DNA from: Bacteroidales bacterium UBA3143
GTDB lineage: Bacteria; Bacteroidota; Bacteroidia; Bacteroidales; Dysgonomonadaceae
Length of the DNA stretch: 44,582 nt
NCBI GenBank assembly: GCA_002364735.1
Contig: DEZB01000016.1
Location: forward strand, 1-44,582
Direction: 5' to 3'
The position numbers were made by a program, and so were the translations under genes. A model generated the notes under the pieces. The model was not told the origin of the DNA and did not search any database. It was given only the letters and a program-made list of their open reading frames with translations. Each line of letters begins with the position of its first letter. Within the stretch, counting starts at the first letter, position 1. Shown here piece by piece: positions 7,687 through 16,106 of the stretch.

Positions 7687-8952
7687 ATGGGCAAAAAGAA
7701 GGAAACCATCAGCTTAATTGATACTTTTTCCGAATTCAATGAACTAAAGAACATTGACAAAACCACACTTATAAGTGTGTTGGAAGAAGCTTTCCGAAGC
7801 GTTATAGCAAAGATGTACGGAACAGATGAGAATTACGATATAATTATAAATCCTGACAAAGGAGACTTAGAAATATGGCGTAATCGCACCATTGTGGAAG
7901 AAGATCAGATAGAAGATCAGAATTTGCAAATTAGTCTTTCGGAAGCACTGAAAATTGACGAGGATTTTGAAGTTGGTGAAGAAGTTACCGATGAGGTTTT
8001 TCTTGACCATTTTGGCCGAAGAACCATACTGAATCTACGCCAAACACTTGCTTCTAAAATTCTTGAATTAGAAAAAGACAACTTATATAGCAAATACACC
8101 GAGAAAGTTGGACAAATTGTTTCTGGAGAAGTTTACCAAATATGGAAAAAAGAGTTACTTTTGTTGGACGATGAGCATAATGAGCTTATTTTGCCCAAAA
8201 CAGAGCAAATACCTCGTGATTTTTTCAGAAAAGGTGAACACGTTCGTGCAGTAGTTGCAAGAGTTGAACACAAAAACAACAATCCTAAAATTATACTGTC
8301 GCGTACATCTCCCGTTTTCTTGGAAAGACTATTTGAAATGGAAATTCCGGAAATAAACGACGGACTTATCACCATTAAAGGTATAGCTCGCATTCCTGGA
8401 GAAAGAGCAAAGGTTGCTGTTGAAGCATATGATGAACGCATTGACCCTGTTGGTGCATGTGTTGGAATGAAAGGATTTAGAATTCACAGTATTGTTCGCG
8501 AATTGAGAAACGAAAACATTGACGTTATCAATTACACAGCCAATACTAATTTATTTATTCAACGCGCTTTAAGTCCCGCAAAAGTAAATTCAATCATCAT
8601 AAAAGAAGAGGAACAAAGAGCAGAAGTGTTTTTACACCCTGAAGAAGTTTCACTCGCTATAGGTAAAGGTGGTGCTAATATAAAATTGGCATCTATGCTT
8701 ACCGGATATACCATTGAGGTTTTCCGTGACATTGACGAGGTAAATGAAGAGGATATCTATTTAGATGAGTTCCGAGACGAAATTGATGGTTGGGTTATTG
8801 ATCAGTTAAAGAAAATTGGTTGCATAACTGCTAAAAATGTACTCGCTACAGATAGAGAACGCTTAATTAAAGAAGCAGATCTCGAAGAAGTGACTGTAGA
8901 TGAGATACTCAAAATATTGATGTCTGAATTTGAAGAGGATATAGAATTATAA
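7687..8952 (+). CDS. nusA: transcription termination/antitermination factor NusA
   Basis: NusA (421 residues) binds RNA polymerase and nascent RNA to modulate pausing and termination. The sequence has the N-terminal polymerase-binding domain (about 1-130), an S1 domain (about 135-200, GQIVSGEVYQIW) and two KH domains, with the segments GACVGMKGFRI and AIGKGGANIKLA. A short acidic C-terminal tail follows. It lacks the E. coli-type acidic repeats, as is usual outside Proteobacteria. It lies between rimP and infB. In E. coli NusA regulates its own operon, and the leader hairpin here makes a similar loop plausible. Confidence 0.97.
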   Translation: MGKKKETISLIDTFSEFNELKNIDKTTLISVLEEAFRSVIAKMYGTDENYDIIINPDKGDLEIWRNRTIVEEDQIEDQNLQISLSEALKIDEDFEVGEEVTDEVFLDHFGRRTILNLRQTLASKILELEKDNLYSKYTEKVGQIVSGEVYQIWKKELLLLDDEHNELILPKTEQIPRDFFRKGEHVRAVVARVEHKNNNPKIILSRTSPVFLERLFEMEIPEINDGLITIKGIARIPGERAKVAVEAYDERIDPVGACVGMKGFRIHSIVRELRNENIDVINYTANTNLFIQRALSPAKVNSIIIKEEEQRAEVFLHPEEVSLAIGKGGANIKLASMLTGYTIEVFRDIDEVNEEDIYLDEFRDEIDGWVIDQLKKIGCITAKNVLATDRERLIKEADLEEVTVDEILKILMSEFEEDIEL

Positions 8953-9052
8953 AATCGCATTCAAGTTTTAGGTCAATATGAATAAATGCATTTGTCAATA
9001 TAAAAAAATGCACCTCACAATCACTAAATAAGAGAAAAGGTTACAAATATTT

Positions 9053-12000
9053 ATGTCTATACGATTAATTAAAGTTTCTAAAGAGTTAAATGTTGGAGTC
9101 AGCAGTTTGGTTGAATTTCTACATAAAAAAGGCGTTGAAGTTGAATCAAGTCCCAACACCAAAATTAAAGATGACCATTATGACATGCTCATCGTAGAGT
9201 TTGGCAAGGATAAGAATATCAAAAAAACTGTAGAAAGACAACGTGAAAAACAACTCACCAAAGAGAATAAAGAAACTGTAGCTATCGAAGGATACGATAT
9301 CCCCGATAAAAAACAGAAAGATAGTGAGGATAGAATAAGCACTACAGCAACAATCTTAACTGAAGATAGTAAACCACAATTTAAAATTGTGGGTAATATT
9401 GATTTGGACGATTTGAAATCGAAACCAAAAAAGAAGGATAAGACTAAGGAGACCAAAGATAAACCGATAGTGGAAGTAAGCAAACCTCAAGAGCTAAAAC
9501 AAGATCAAAAGAAAGATGATAGTCTCGATATAACTGCTAAAGCTGAAGAGAAAGAGAAAGCAGAAAAAGAATCTATCATTGAAACTTCTATTGATGAAAA
9601 TGTTACACCTTCTACAGATGCTGAAAATAAAGACGAAATAAAAGAAAACTCTAAAACGGAAGAGAAAATTTCTGAGAAAGAAAATGAAGCTCAAGTTGAC
9701 ACTGTTCCAAAAGAGATGAAAGCTGAAAAAGTAGAGCAAAAAGAAAAAGCAGAAGATAAACAAGTTGAACAAGAAATCGAAACTAAAGTTGAGAAAGACC
9801 GTAAAACAGAGGTTTTAAAAGCTGATAAGACTGAAGAGGTTGAAGATAAAAACGACGATGCAGTTGAAGAAGAGGAAGATGAAGAAAAAGAAGATGAACT
9901 TTTCAGACTCAACAACACAAGACTTGAACCAAGTATTGTTGTAAAAGGCACAATTGATCTTTCATCTATTAATGAGAGAACACGTCCAGCACGTAAATCT
10001 CGCACACAGCGCAAAAAAGAAAGACTTGAGCGAGAGGGTAAAGCAGCTAATTCTCAGAAAGTAAAAGAAGAAACAATCAAAGCTCTTAAGAAAGAGACGA
10101 TTAATGAAAAAAAATCTCCAAATAAGGATGATGTCGAGGACACGAAGAAAAAACGTAAACGTATAAGAAAAGGAAAAGTAAATGTTGAACGCACTGGTGC
10201 CACATCTCCAGCATCCGCTTCAAGAAAAAAACCTATACTGAGAAAATCAGTTAAGAAAGAGGTAAGTGAGGAAGATGTTCAAAAACAAATTAAAGAAACG
10301 TTAGCACGTCTAACTCAAAGACGTCCTGGCGGCGGAAGAGGTAGCGCAAGACATCGTCGCGATAAACGTGATGCTGCATCTCAAAGACAACAAGTAGAAA
10401 TACAACAACAAGAAAAAGAGAGCCGCATATTGCAGCTTACTGAATTTGTTACTGCAAATGACCTTGCAAACATGATGGATGTACCCGTTACCGATGTAAT
10501 ATCAACTTGTATGAGCATTGGCGTTATGGTTGCAATCAATCAGCGTCTTGATGCAGAAACAATTAATGTTGTGGCTGATGAGTTTGGCTTTAAAACAAAA
10601 TATGTAAGTGCAGACGTTATAGAAGCTATTGCTCAAGAAGAAGATGAAGAAAAAGACTTGATTTCGCGTTCACCCATTATTACAGTTATGGGTCACGTTG
10701 ATCATGGCAAGACATCATTACTTGACAGCATTAGAAACACAAACGTTATAGCTGGTGAAGCTGGGGGTATTACGCAGCATATTGGAGCCTATCACGTAAC
10801 TATGAAGAGTGGCAAGAAAATAACTTTCCTTGATACTCCTGGTCACGAGGCGTTTACCGCAATGCGTGCACGAGGAGCAAAGGTAACTGACGTGGCAATA
10901 ATTATAGTTGCTGCCGATGACAATGTGATGCCTCAAACAGTTGAAGCCATTAACCATGCAAGCGCAGCTGGAGTTCCAATAGTTTTTGCTATAAATAAAA
11001 TAGATAAACAAGGAGCAAATCCCGAAAAGGTAAAAGAAGAACTTGCCAATATGAACTACTTAGTAGAAGATTGGGGTGGTAAGTATCAATCTCAAGATAT
11101 CTCTGCAAAACAAGGAATAGGAGTTGCTGATCTTTTAGAAAAAGTATTGTTAGAAGCAGAGATGCTTGATTTGAAAGCAAACCCTGATAGATCAGCCTAC
11201 GGATCGGTGGTGGAATCATCACTTGATAAAGGAAGAGGATACGTTTCAACGGTTTTAGTAGAAAACGGAACCTTGAAAGTGGGAGACATTATTTTAGCTG
11301 GTTCTTACTTTGGTCGTATTAAAGCTATGTTTAATGAACGAAATCAAAATATTAAAGAAGCAGGACCCGCACAACCAGCACTTATATTGGGATTGAACGG
11401 AGCTCCTCAAGCAGGAGACAAATTCCATGTCTTAGAAAGCGAACAAGAAGCACGTTCTATTGCTAACAAGAGAGAACAGCTACAGAGAGAGCAATCAATA
11501 CGCACACAAAAAATTCTTACACTCGATGATATCGGTCGTCGTATTGCAGTTGGTAATTTCCAGGAATTGAACATTATTGTGAAAGGTGATGTTGATGGAT
11601 CAGTGGAAGCCCTTTCAGATTCGTTGATTAGACTATCAACACCCGAAATACAAGTAAATGTAATTCACAAAGCAGTTGGTCAAATATCAGAATCAGATAT
11701 TACATTAGCTGCAGCTTCAGATGGTATAATAATTGGTTTCCAAGTACGTCCATCATTGCAAGCACGAAGAGAGGCCGAACAACAAGGTATTGATATACGT
11801 TTATATTCTGTTATTTATGATGCTATTGAAGAAGTAACAGCTGCTATGGAAGGTATGCTGTCACCAGAAATTAGAGAAGAAGTAACAGCCAACATAGAAG
11901 TATTAGAAACATTTAAGATTACTAAAGTAGGAACTATTGCTGGATGTATGGTACGTGATGGCAAGGTGAAACGATCAAACAAAGTGAGATTAATTCGTGA

Positions 12001-12172
12001 TGGTATTGTTATCTATACAGGTGAACTTGAATCATTAAAACGTTTTAAAGAAGACGTTAAAGAAGTATCTTCTGGCTATGAATGTGGTCTTAATATACGT
12101 AATTTCAATGATATTAAGGTAGGCGATATAGTTGAAGCTTATGAAGAAGTAGAAGTGAAAAAAACATTGTAA
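9053..12172 (+). CDS. infB: translation initiation factor IF-2
   Basis: IF-2 (1039 residues) is a GTPase that delivers initiator tRNA to the ribosome. A conserved small N-terminal domain (1-50, MSIRLIKVSKELNVGVSSLV) is followed by a long, highly charged Lys/Glu-rich linker (about 60-450). The GTPase domain has G1 GHVDHGKT at 547-554, G3 DTPGHE near 595 and G4 NKID. Domains II to IV complete the protein. The long linker is typical of Bacteroidota IF-2. Several reverse-strand open frames inside it are by-products of its low-complexity composition. It ends 172 bases before ompH, and the gap holds an inverted-repeat structure. Confidence 0.98.
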   Translation: MSIRLIKVSKELNVGVSSLVEFLHKKGVEVESSPNTKIKDDHYDMLIVEFGKDKNIKKTVERQREKQLTKENKETVAIEGYDIPDKKQKDSEDRISTTATILTEDSKPQFKIVGNIDLDDLKSKPKKKDKTKETKDKPIVEVSKPQELKQDQKKDDSLDITAKAEEKEKAEKESIIETSIDENVTPSTDAENKDEIKENSKTEEKISEKENEAQVDTVPKEMKAEKVEQKEKAEDKQVEQEIETKVEKDRKTEVLKADKTEEVEDKNDDAVEEEEDEEKEDELFRLNNTRLEPSIVVKGTIDLSSINERTRPARKSRTQRKKERLEREGKAANSQKVKEETIKALKKETINEKKSPNKDDVEDTKKKRKRIRKGKVNVERTGATSPASASRKKPILRKSVKKEVSEEDVQKQIKETLARLTQRRPGGGRGSARHRRDKRDAASQRQQVEIQQQEKESRILQLTEFVTANDLANMMDVPVTDVISTCMSIGVMVAINQRLDAETINVVADEFGFKTKYVSADVIEAIAQEEDEEKDLISRSPIITVMGHVDHGKTSLLDSIRNTNVIAGEAGGITQHIGAYHVTMKSGKKITFLDTPGHEAFTAMRARGAKVTDVAIIIVAADDNVMPQTVEAINHASAAGVPIVFAINKIDKQGANPEKVKEELANMNYLVEDWGGKYQSQDISAKQGIGVADLLEKVLLEAEMLDLKANPDRSAYGSVVESSLDKGRGYVSTVLVENGTLKVGDIILAGSYFGRIKAMFNERNQNIKEAGPAQPALILGLNGAPQAGDKFHVLESEQEARSIANKREQLQREQSIRTQKILTLDDIGRRIAVGNFQELNIIVKGDVDGSVEALSDSLIRLSTPEIQVNVIHKAVGQISESDITLAAASDGIIIGFQVRPSLQARREAEQQGIDIRLYSVIYDAIEEVTAAMEGMLSPEIREEVTANIEVLETFKITKVGTIAGCMVRDGKVKRSNKVRLIRDGIVIYTGELESLKRFKEDVKEVSSGYECGLNIRNFNDIKVGDIVEAYEEVEVKKTL

Positions 12173-12190
12173 AATAATCTTTTATGAATC

Positions 12191-12291
12191 AATTGACATT
12201 ATAAATATAATCCTACCGTGGAAGAAGGTGGCATATGAGAAGTAAAATATCAGGTGCCACCTACACACAACAAGAATGAGCAATGTCAATT
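12191..12291 (+). other. nested inverted repeat between infB and ompH
   Basis: Outer arms AATTGACATT (12191-12200) and AATGTCAATT (12282-12291) are perfectly complementary. Inside them AGGTGGCA (12226-12233) and TGCCACCT (12255-12262) form a second perfect 8-bp stem with a 21-base loop. No T-run follows, so this is not an ordinary terminator. It could be a structured RNA, a processing site or a small degenerate insertion. Confidence 0.5.
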
Positions 12292-12344
12292 ATAAAAGTT
12301 GAAAAAAGAATCAATACATATTACAAAAATAAAAAACATTGATT

Positions 12345-12860
12345 ATGACAAAAAGATTTTTTCTAACATTGATTGTGATAGCTACAGTGATGTGTGGAAG
12401 CACTTTGGAAGCACAAAATAGTGTGGCCTTTGTAAATACACTTGATATTATAAATTCATTACCCGATAAAACATCGGCAACAGAAAGGTTGACAACTCTC
12501 AGTGAAAACTATAAGCAAGAACTTCAAATAATGCAAAACGAATACAATAAGAAGTATTCGGATTTTATTACTTATCAAGCTACTTTGGCAGAAAGTATTA
12601 AATTACGAAGAATGCAAGAGTTGACCGATTTGGAAGATCGTATTCAAAACTTCACTAAACTCGCTCAAAAAGATATTGATGAGCATGAACAACAATTATT
12701 GGAACCAATAAAAGTAAAAGTGAATGATGCGATAAAAGCGGTTGGAATTGAACAGAACTATACTGTTATCTATGATTTAGATACGCCAGGCATTATGTTC
12801 GTTACTCCAGATGCAGTTGATGCTAATCAATTGGTAAAGTCTAAATTAGGAGTTAGATAA
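12345..12860 (+). CDS. OmpH/Skp family periplasmic chaperone
   Basis: This is a 171-residue secreted protein. It has an N-terminal signal peptide (MTKRFFLTLIVIATVMCG, cleavage probably after LEA), then the Skp-type start SVAFVNTLDIINSLP, and a long charged helical region (about 45-120) that forms the coiled-coil arms in Skp. Skp proteins hold unfolded outer-membrane proteins in the periplasm. The ATG at 12345 begins a proper signal sequence. An earlier TTG at 12339 would only add two residues. It is followed 18 bases later by murI, whose frame is continuous with the ompH stop codon. Confidence 0.9.
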   Translation: MTKRFFLTLIVIATVMCGSTLEAQNSVAFVNTLDIINSLPDKTSATERLTTLSENYKQELQIMQNEYNKKYSDFITYQATLAESIKLRRMQELTDLEDRIQNFTKLAQKDIDEHEQQLLEPIKVKVNDAIKAVGIEQNYTVIYDLDTPGIMFVTPDAVDANQLVKSKLGVR

Positions 12861-12878
12861 AGCAGAATCAACTTTATC

Positions 12879-13736
12879 TTGACAAAAGTGGCAATTAACT
12901 CAAACCAAAAAGCTGGTCCAATTGGTGTATTCGATTCTGGATATGGAGGATTAACTATCCTATCCGAATTTAAGAAAATAATGCCAGAATATGACTACCT
13001 TTATTTAGGAGACAATGCAAGAGCTCCATATGGCAATAGATCCTACGAGCTGATATATAAATTTACACTACAAGCTGTAAAATGGTTTTTCTCACAAGGC
13101 TGTCAGCTTGTCATAATTGCTTGTAATACTGCGTCAGCTAAAGCGCTTCGTAATATTCAACAGAATGATTTACCCAAAACAAACTCAAATAAACGAGTAT
13201 TAGGAGTAATACGTCCAACGACAGAGTCAATAGCGAGTTTTACACACACAGGGCATGTAGCAGTTTTAGGAACAGAAGGAACCATTCAATCAAAATCATA
13301 TAATATTGAAATAGAAAAACTTCATCCTCAGTTACATGTCACAACAGAAGCTTGTCCAATGTGGGTGCCATTAGTTGAATATGGAGAATATAATAATCCA
13401 GGTGCTGACTATTTTGTGAAACAGCACATCAATAGTATTCTTTTAAAAGACAGCGCTATTGATGCAATTATTTTAGGTTGTACACACTATCCTCTTCTCC
13501 TACAGAAAATAAAACAGCATACACCTCAAAACATCACTTTAATTTCTCAAGGAGAGCATGTCGCTCAATCTTTAAAAAAATACTTAGAGAGACATCCAGA
13601 AATGGATGCAATGTGTTCTAAAAATGAAAAAAGATATTACACCACAACCGAATCAACTGATAAATTTAAAAGCTTTGCATCGTTATTTCTAAGTGAAGAT
13701 ATAGAAGTCGAAAAAGTAAATATTGAAATATTTTGA
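12879..13736 (+). CDS. murI: glutamate racemase
   Basis: MurI (285 residues) makes D-glutamate for peptidoglycan without a cofactor. It shows GVFDSGYGGLTIL (D19, S20), the first catalytic cysteine C82 in ACNTAS and the second, C201, in GCTHYPLL. No ATG is available before these motifs. The preceding in-frame stop is the ompH TAA at 12858-12860, so the start must be non-ATG, either TTG at 12879 or GTG at 12888. Weak initiation or coupling to ompH may limit the protein. Its stop TGA overlaps the cvpA ATG by one base (TGATG). Length is slightly above the usual 260-270. Confidence 0.95.
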   Translation: MTKVAINSNQKAGPIGVFDSGYGGLTILSEFKKIMPEYDYLYLGDNARAPYGNRSYELIYKFTLQAVKWFFSQGCQLVIIACNTASAKALRNIQQNDLPKTNSNKRVLGVIRPTTESIASFTHTGHVAVLGTEGTIQSKSYNIEIEKLHPQLHVTTEACPMWVPLVEYGEYNNPGADYFVKQHINSILLKDSAIDAIILGCTHYPLLLQKIKQHTPQNITLISQGEHVAQSLKKYLERHPEMDAMCSKNEKRYYTTTESTDKFKSFASLFLSEDIEVEKVNIEIF

Positions 13737-14305
13737 TGAACTGGTTTGATATAATCGTTACCCTCATACTTTTAGCTGCTTTTGTAAGAGGGATACAAAA
13801 AGGAGTTGTTATGCAACTTGCTGGATTTGCTGCTATCATTATAGGTGCTATCTTTGCGGGTAGAGTGGCAAAGATTATGTTGCCTTTTTTACTTGAGACA
13901 GTTAACATATCAGTAAACGTTGCAGTAGTTATCAGTTACATTATTGCTTTTATTATAATAGTATTTGCAGTAAAAATGATTGGTAAAATGCTTCATGGAC
14001 TTTTCGAAGCACTTCACATAAGCATTATAAATAAAATCTTAGGTGCAGTTATAGGACTTGCAACAACAATGGTTATATTGAGTATCTTTCTTAACTTAGC
14101 AATTCTTGTTGATCCTGAAGAAGAGATTATAACAAGTGAAATTAAGATTGAGAGTTTTTTTTATAATCGTGTTCAAATATTAGTGCCAATAATTGTTCCT
14201 TACTTAAATAAAGATTTGTGGGAGAAAAATATCCCTGAACGTTATAAACCAAATATTGAAAAAGAAGACAATAAAACAAATCTTCCAAAAGAGCTACATT
14301 CTTAA
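13736..14305 (+). CDS. CvpA family membrane protein
   Basis: This 189-residue inner-membrane protein has about four hydrophobic helices in its first 125 residues. The start is the typical CvpA pattern MNWFDIIVTLILLAAFVRGIQKG written in shorter blocks here: MNWFDI, then a Gly-rich second helix (AGFAAIIIGAIFAGR). The soluble C-terminal tail is charged. E. coli CvpA is needed for colicin V export and envelope stress tolerance, and the molecular role is unsettled. The true start is the ATG at 13736, overlapping the murI TGA by one base, which implies translational coupling. Confidence 0.88.
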   Translation: MNWFDIIVTLILLAAFVRGIQKGVVMQLAGFAAIIIGAIFAGRVAKIMLPFLLETVNISVNVAVVISYIIAFIIIVFAVKMIGKMLHGLFEALHISIINKILGAVIGLATTMVILSIFLNLAILVDPEEEIITSEIKIESFFYNRVQILVPIIVPYLNKDLWEKNIPERYKPNIEKEDNKTNLPKELHS

Positions 14306-14351
14306 GAGTAGTTGGAGTAATAATAACAGGATATAATTTAATTTAAAAAAA

Positions 14352-15020
14352 ATGAGGATTCATAAAGAAGGACGAAAAACATTGACATATACATTGTTAA
14401 TTGGCTTTACAATTGATTTCACAATGTTTTATTTTTTATCAAAAAACTTTTTCACCTATTTCATTTTTGCTTTAACAGTAACAATATATATATTTTTACT
14501 CAACTTTTTCAGATCACCTAACAGAGTATATTCTGGACAAGTATTGGGTCGTGTGAATGCACCTACAGACGGTAAGGTTGTAGCTCTTGAAAAAGTATTT
14601 GAAAAAGAATATTTAAATTGCGAATGCATCAAGATTTCCATTTTTATGACCATTTTCAATGCCCATTCCAACTGGATACCTGTTACTGGTAAAATCACTC
14701 ATGTATCACATCAAAAAGGCCGCTATATGGCTGCCTACCTTCCTAAATCAAGCACTGAGAATGAAAGATCGACCATTGTTATTGAAACACCTGATGGACA
14801 TCAAATCTTGTCGCGTCAAATTGCAGGAGCACTGGCTCGTAGAATAGTTACTTATGTAAAACAAGACCAAATTTGTTATATTGGAGATCCATTAGGCTTT
14901 ATCAAGTTTGGTTCGCGTATGGATATATTCCTTCCGCTTGAAAGCGAGATATTGGTGAAAATAGGAGATGAAGTAAGAGCAAACAACACATTTATTGCTA
15001 ACTTACCCTCTAAGAAATAA
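14352..15020 (+). CDS. psd: phosphatidylserine decarboxylase family protein
   Basis: This 222-residue enzyme of the short PSD type converts phosphatidylserine to phosphatidylethanolamine at the inner membrane. Hydrophobic segments lie at about 13-50, then the conserved FRSPNR and NAPTDGKV blocks. FMTIFNAHSNWIP includes the conserved His. The pro-enzyme self-cleaves at Gly-Ser to make the pyruvoyl group, and here the site is G187-S188 in KFGSRMD. The family member with GS rather than LGST is the usual form in Bacteroidota. It is followed 23 bases later by pssA, so the two steps of phosphatidylethanolamine synthesis are adjacent. Confidence 0.95.
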   Translation: MRIHKEGRKTLTYTLLIGFTIDFTMFYFLSKNFFTYFIFALTVTIYIFLLNFFRSPNRVYSGQVLGRVNAPTDGKVVALEKVFEKEYLNCECIKISIFMTIFNAHSNWIPVTGKITHVSHQKGRYMAAYLPKSSTENERSTIVIETPDGHQILSRQIAGALARRIVTYVKQDQICYIGDPLGFIKFGSRMDIFLPLESEILVKIGDEVRANNTFIANLPSKK

Positions 15021-15043
15021 TATAACAAAGAATATATGGAACA

Positions 15044-15757
15044 ATGAAAAAACATATTCCCAACTTTATAACTTCAATGAATCTGTTTTTGGGATGCATA
15101 GCAATAGTTATGGCTTTCGAAGGTGCATTCATTTGGGTAGTATTCTGGGTTATAGCAGCTGCCATTTTCGATTTTTTTGATGGAATGTCTGCGCGTTTAC
15201 TGAATGCATACTCTAAAATAGGAAAAGAGTTAGATTCTTTGGCAGATGTGGTTAGTTTTGGAGTTGCACCTGCTGTAGCTGTCTTTATAATGTTGCGTAG
15301 CTATACAATATACGTAGAACCACTATCAAGCATACAATATTATATTCCTTACTTAGCATTTATAATTCCAGTTTTTTCTGCACTTCGCTTGGCTAAATTT
15401 AATATAGATGAAAGACAATCAAGCACTTTCATGGGTTTACCAACTCCTGCAAATGCATTATTCTGGGTCAGCTATGTATATGGTGTTTATAACATTTCTG
15501 CTACAAACAGCTTGCTATTATATGTAACAATCATACTTATTATAGCATTATCACTATTAATGGTTTCAGAAATTCCCATGTTTTCTTTCAAATTGAAAAG
15601 TCTTCAACTTAAAGGTAATGAATTGCCACTTATATTAATTATTTGTGCAATTGCTTTTATGGTAATATGGGGGGTAAGTGGTTTAGCTTGGACTGTATTG
15701 GCTTACATTCTTATATCAATTGTTTCATCAAAATTACCAAAGAAATTCGTTAAATAA
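15044..15757 (+). CDS. pssA: CDP-diacylglycerol-serine O-phosphatidyltransferase
   Basis: PssA (237 residues) joins CDP-diacylglycerol and serine to give phosphatidylserine, the substrate of the preceding psd product. It is a multi-pass membrane enzyme of the CDP-alcohol phosphotransferase family. The full signature is present: D46-G47, A50-R51, G60, D64 and D68 (FFDGMSAR to ELDSLAD). About seven hydrophobic helices are visible. Length and start match the family. It probably shares a transcript with ompH-murI-cvpA-psd. Confidence 0.96.
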   Translation: MKKHIPNFITSMNLFLGCIAIVMAFEGAFIWVVFWVIAAAIFDFFDGMSARLLNAYSKIGKELDSLADVVSFGVAPAVAVFIMLRSYTIYVEPLSSIQYYIPYLAFIIPVFSALRLAKFNIDERQSSTFMGLPTPANALFWVSYVYGVYNISATNSLLLYVTIILIIALSLLMVSEIPMFSFKLKSLQLKGNELPLILIICAIAFMVIWGVSGLAWTVLAYILISIVSSKLPKKFVK

Positions 15758-15781
15758 TTGAAATCAAAAGTAAGTAACTAA

Positions 15782-15804
15782 AGTATTCATTATCTTTGAA
15801 TACT
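15782..15804 (+). promoter_or_regulatory. -7 box inside an inverted repeat upstream of the DUF4834 gene
   Basis: AGTATTCA (15782-15789) and TGAATACT (15797-15804) are perfect 8-bp inverted arms separated by seven bases. A TAnnTTTG match, TATCTTTG (15791-15798), lies across the spacer and right arm. The ATG follows at 15819. A transcript from this box would start at or just after the right arm, so a protein bound here would block it. No -33 TTG is at the right distance. Confidence 0.45.
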
Positions 15805-15818
15805 AAAATCAACTTAGA

Positions 15819-16079
15819 ATGGGAGCTATTTTAAAATTTATCATCTTTGTTGCTGGAATATTCTTCGTGTTATCGTTGCTCCTTGGAGCGTCAACAATGC
15901 AGCTTATTATACGCTTAATTTTCAGGGGAAGAAGACAACCACATGACAGAAGAAATCACTCAGCCAACCAAGAGCCTGTCACACAGAATGATCGAATTAT
16001 AACTTACAAGAAAAAGGAGTTCGAGACAAGTGCTGCAGAAGACGTAGAGTTCGAAGAGGTAAAAGAAGACAACAAATAA
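15819..16079 (+). CDS. small membrane-anchored DUF4834 family protein
   Basis: This 86-residue protein has one N-terminal hydrophobic helix (about 4-30) followed by a basic, Arg/His-rich stretch (RGRRQPHDRRNH) and an acidic tail. It resembles the Bacteroidota DUF4834 family, usually found right after pssA as here. The function is unknown. It may have its own promoter (TATCTTTG at 15791). It ends 27 bases from the convergent ugd gene with no clear terminator in between. Confidence 0.7.
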   Translation: MGAILKFIIFVAGIFFVLSLLLGASTMQLIIRLIFRGRRQPHDRRNHSANQEPVTQNDRIITYKKKEFETSAAEDVEFEEVKEDNK

Positions 16080-16106
16080 CCCATTTTTTCATGCAGAAAT
16101 TAAACC

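Noticed and set aside
9494..10014. Two reverse-strand open frames (Phe- or Ser-rich) inside infB
   Set aside because: They are the antisense of the Lys/Glu-rich linker of IF-2, and their composition shows they are by-products.
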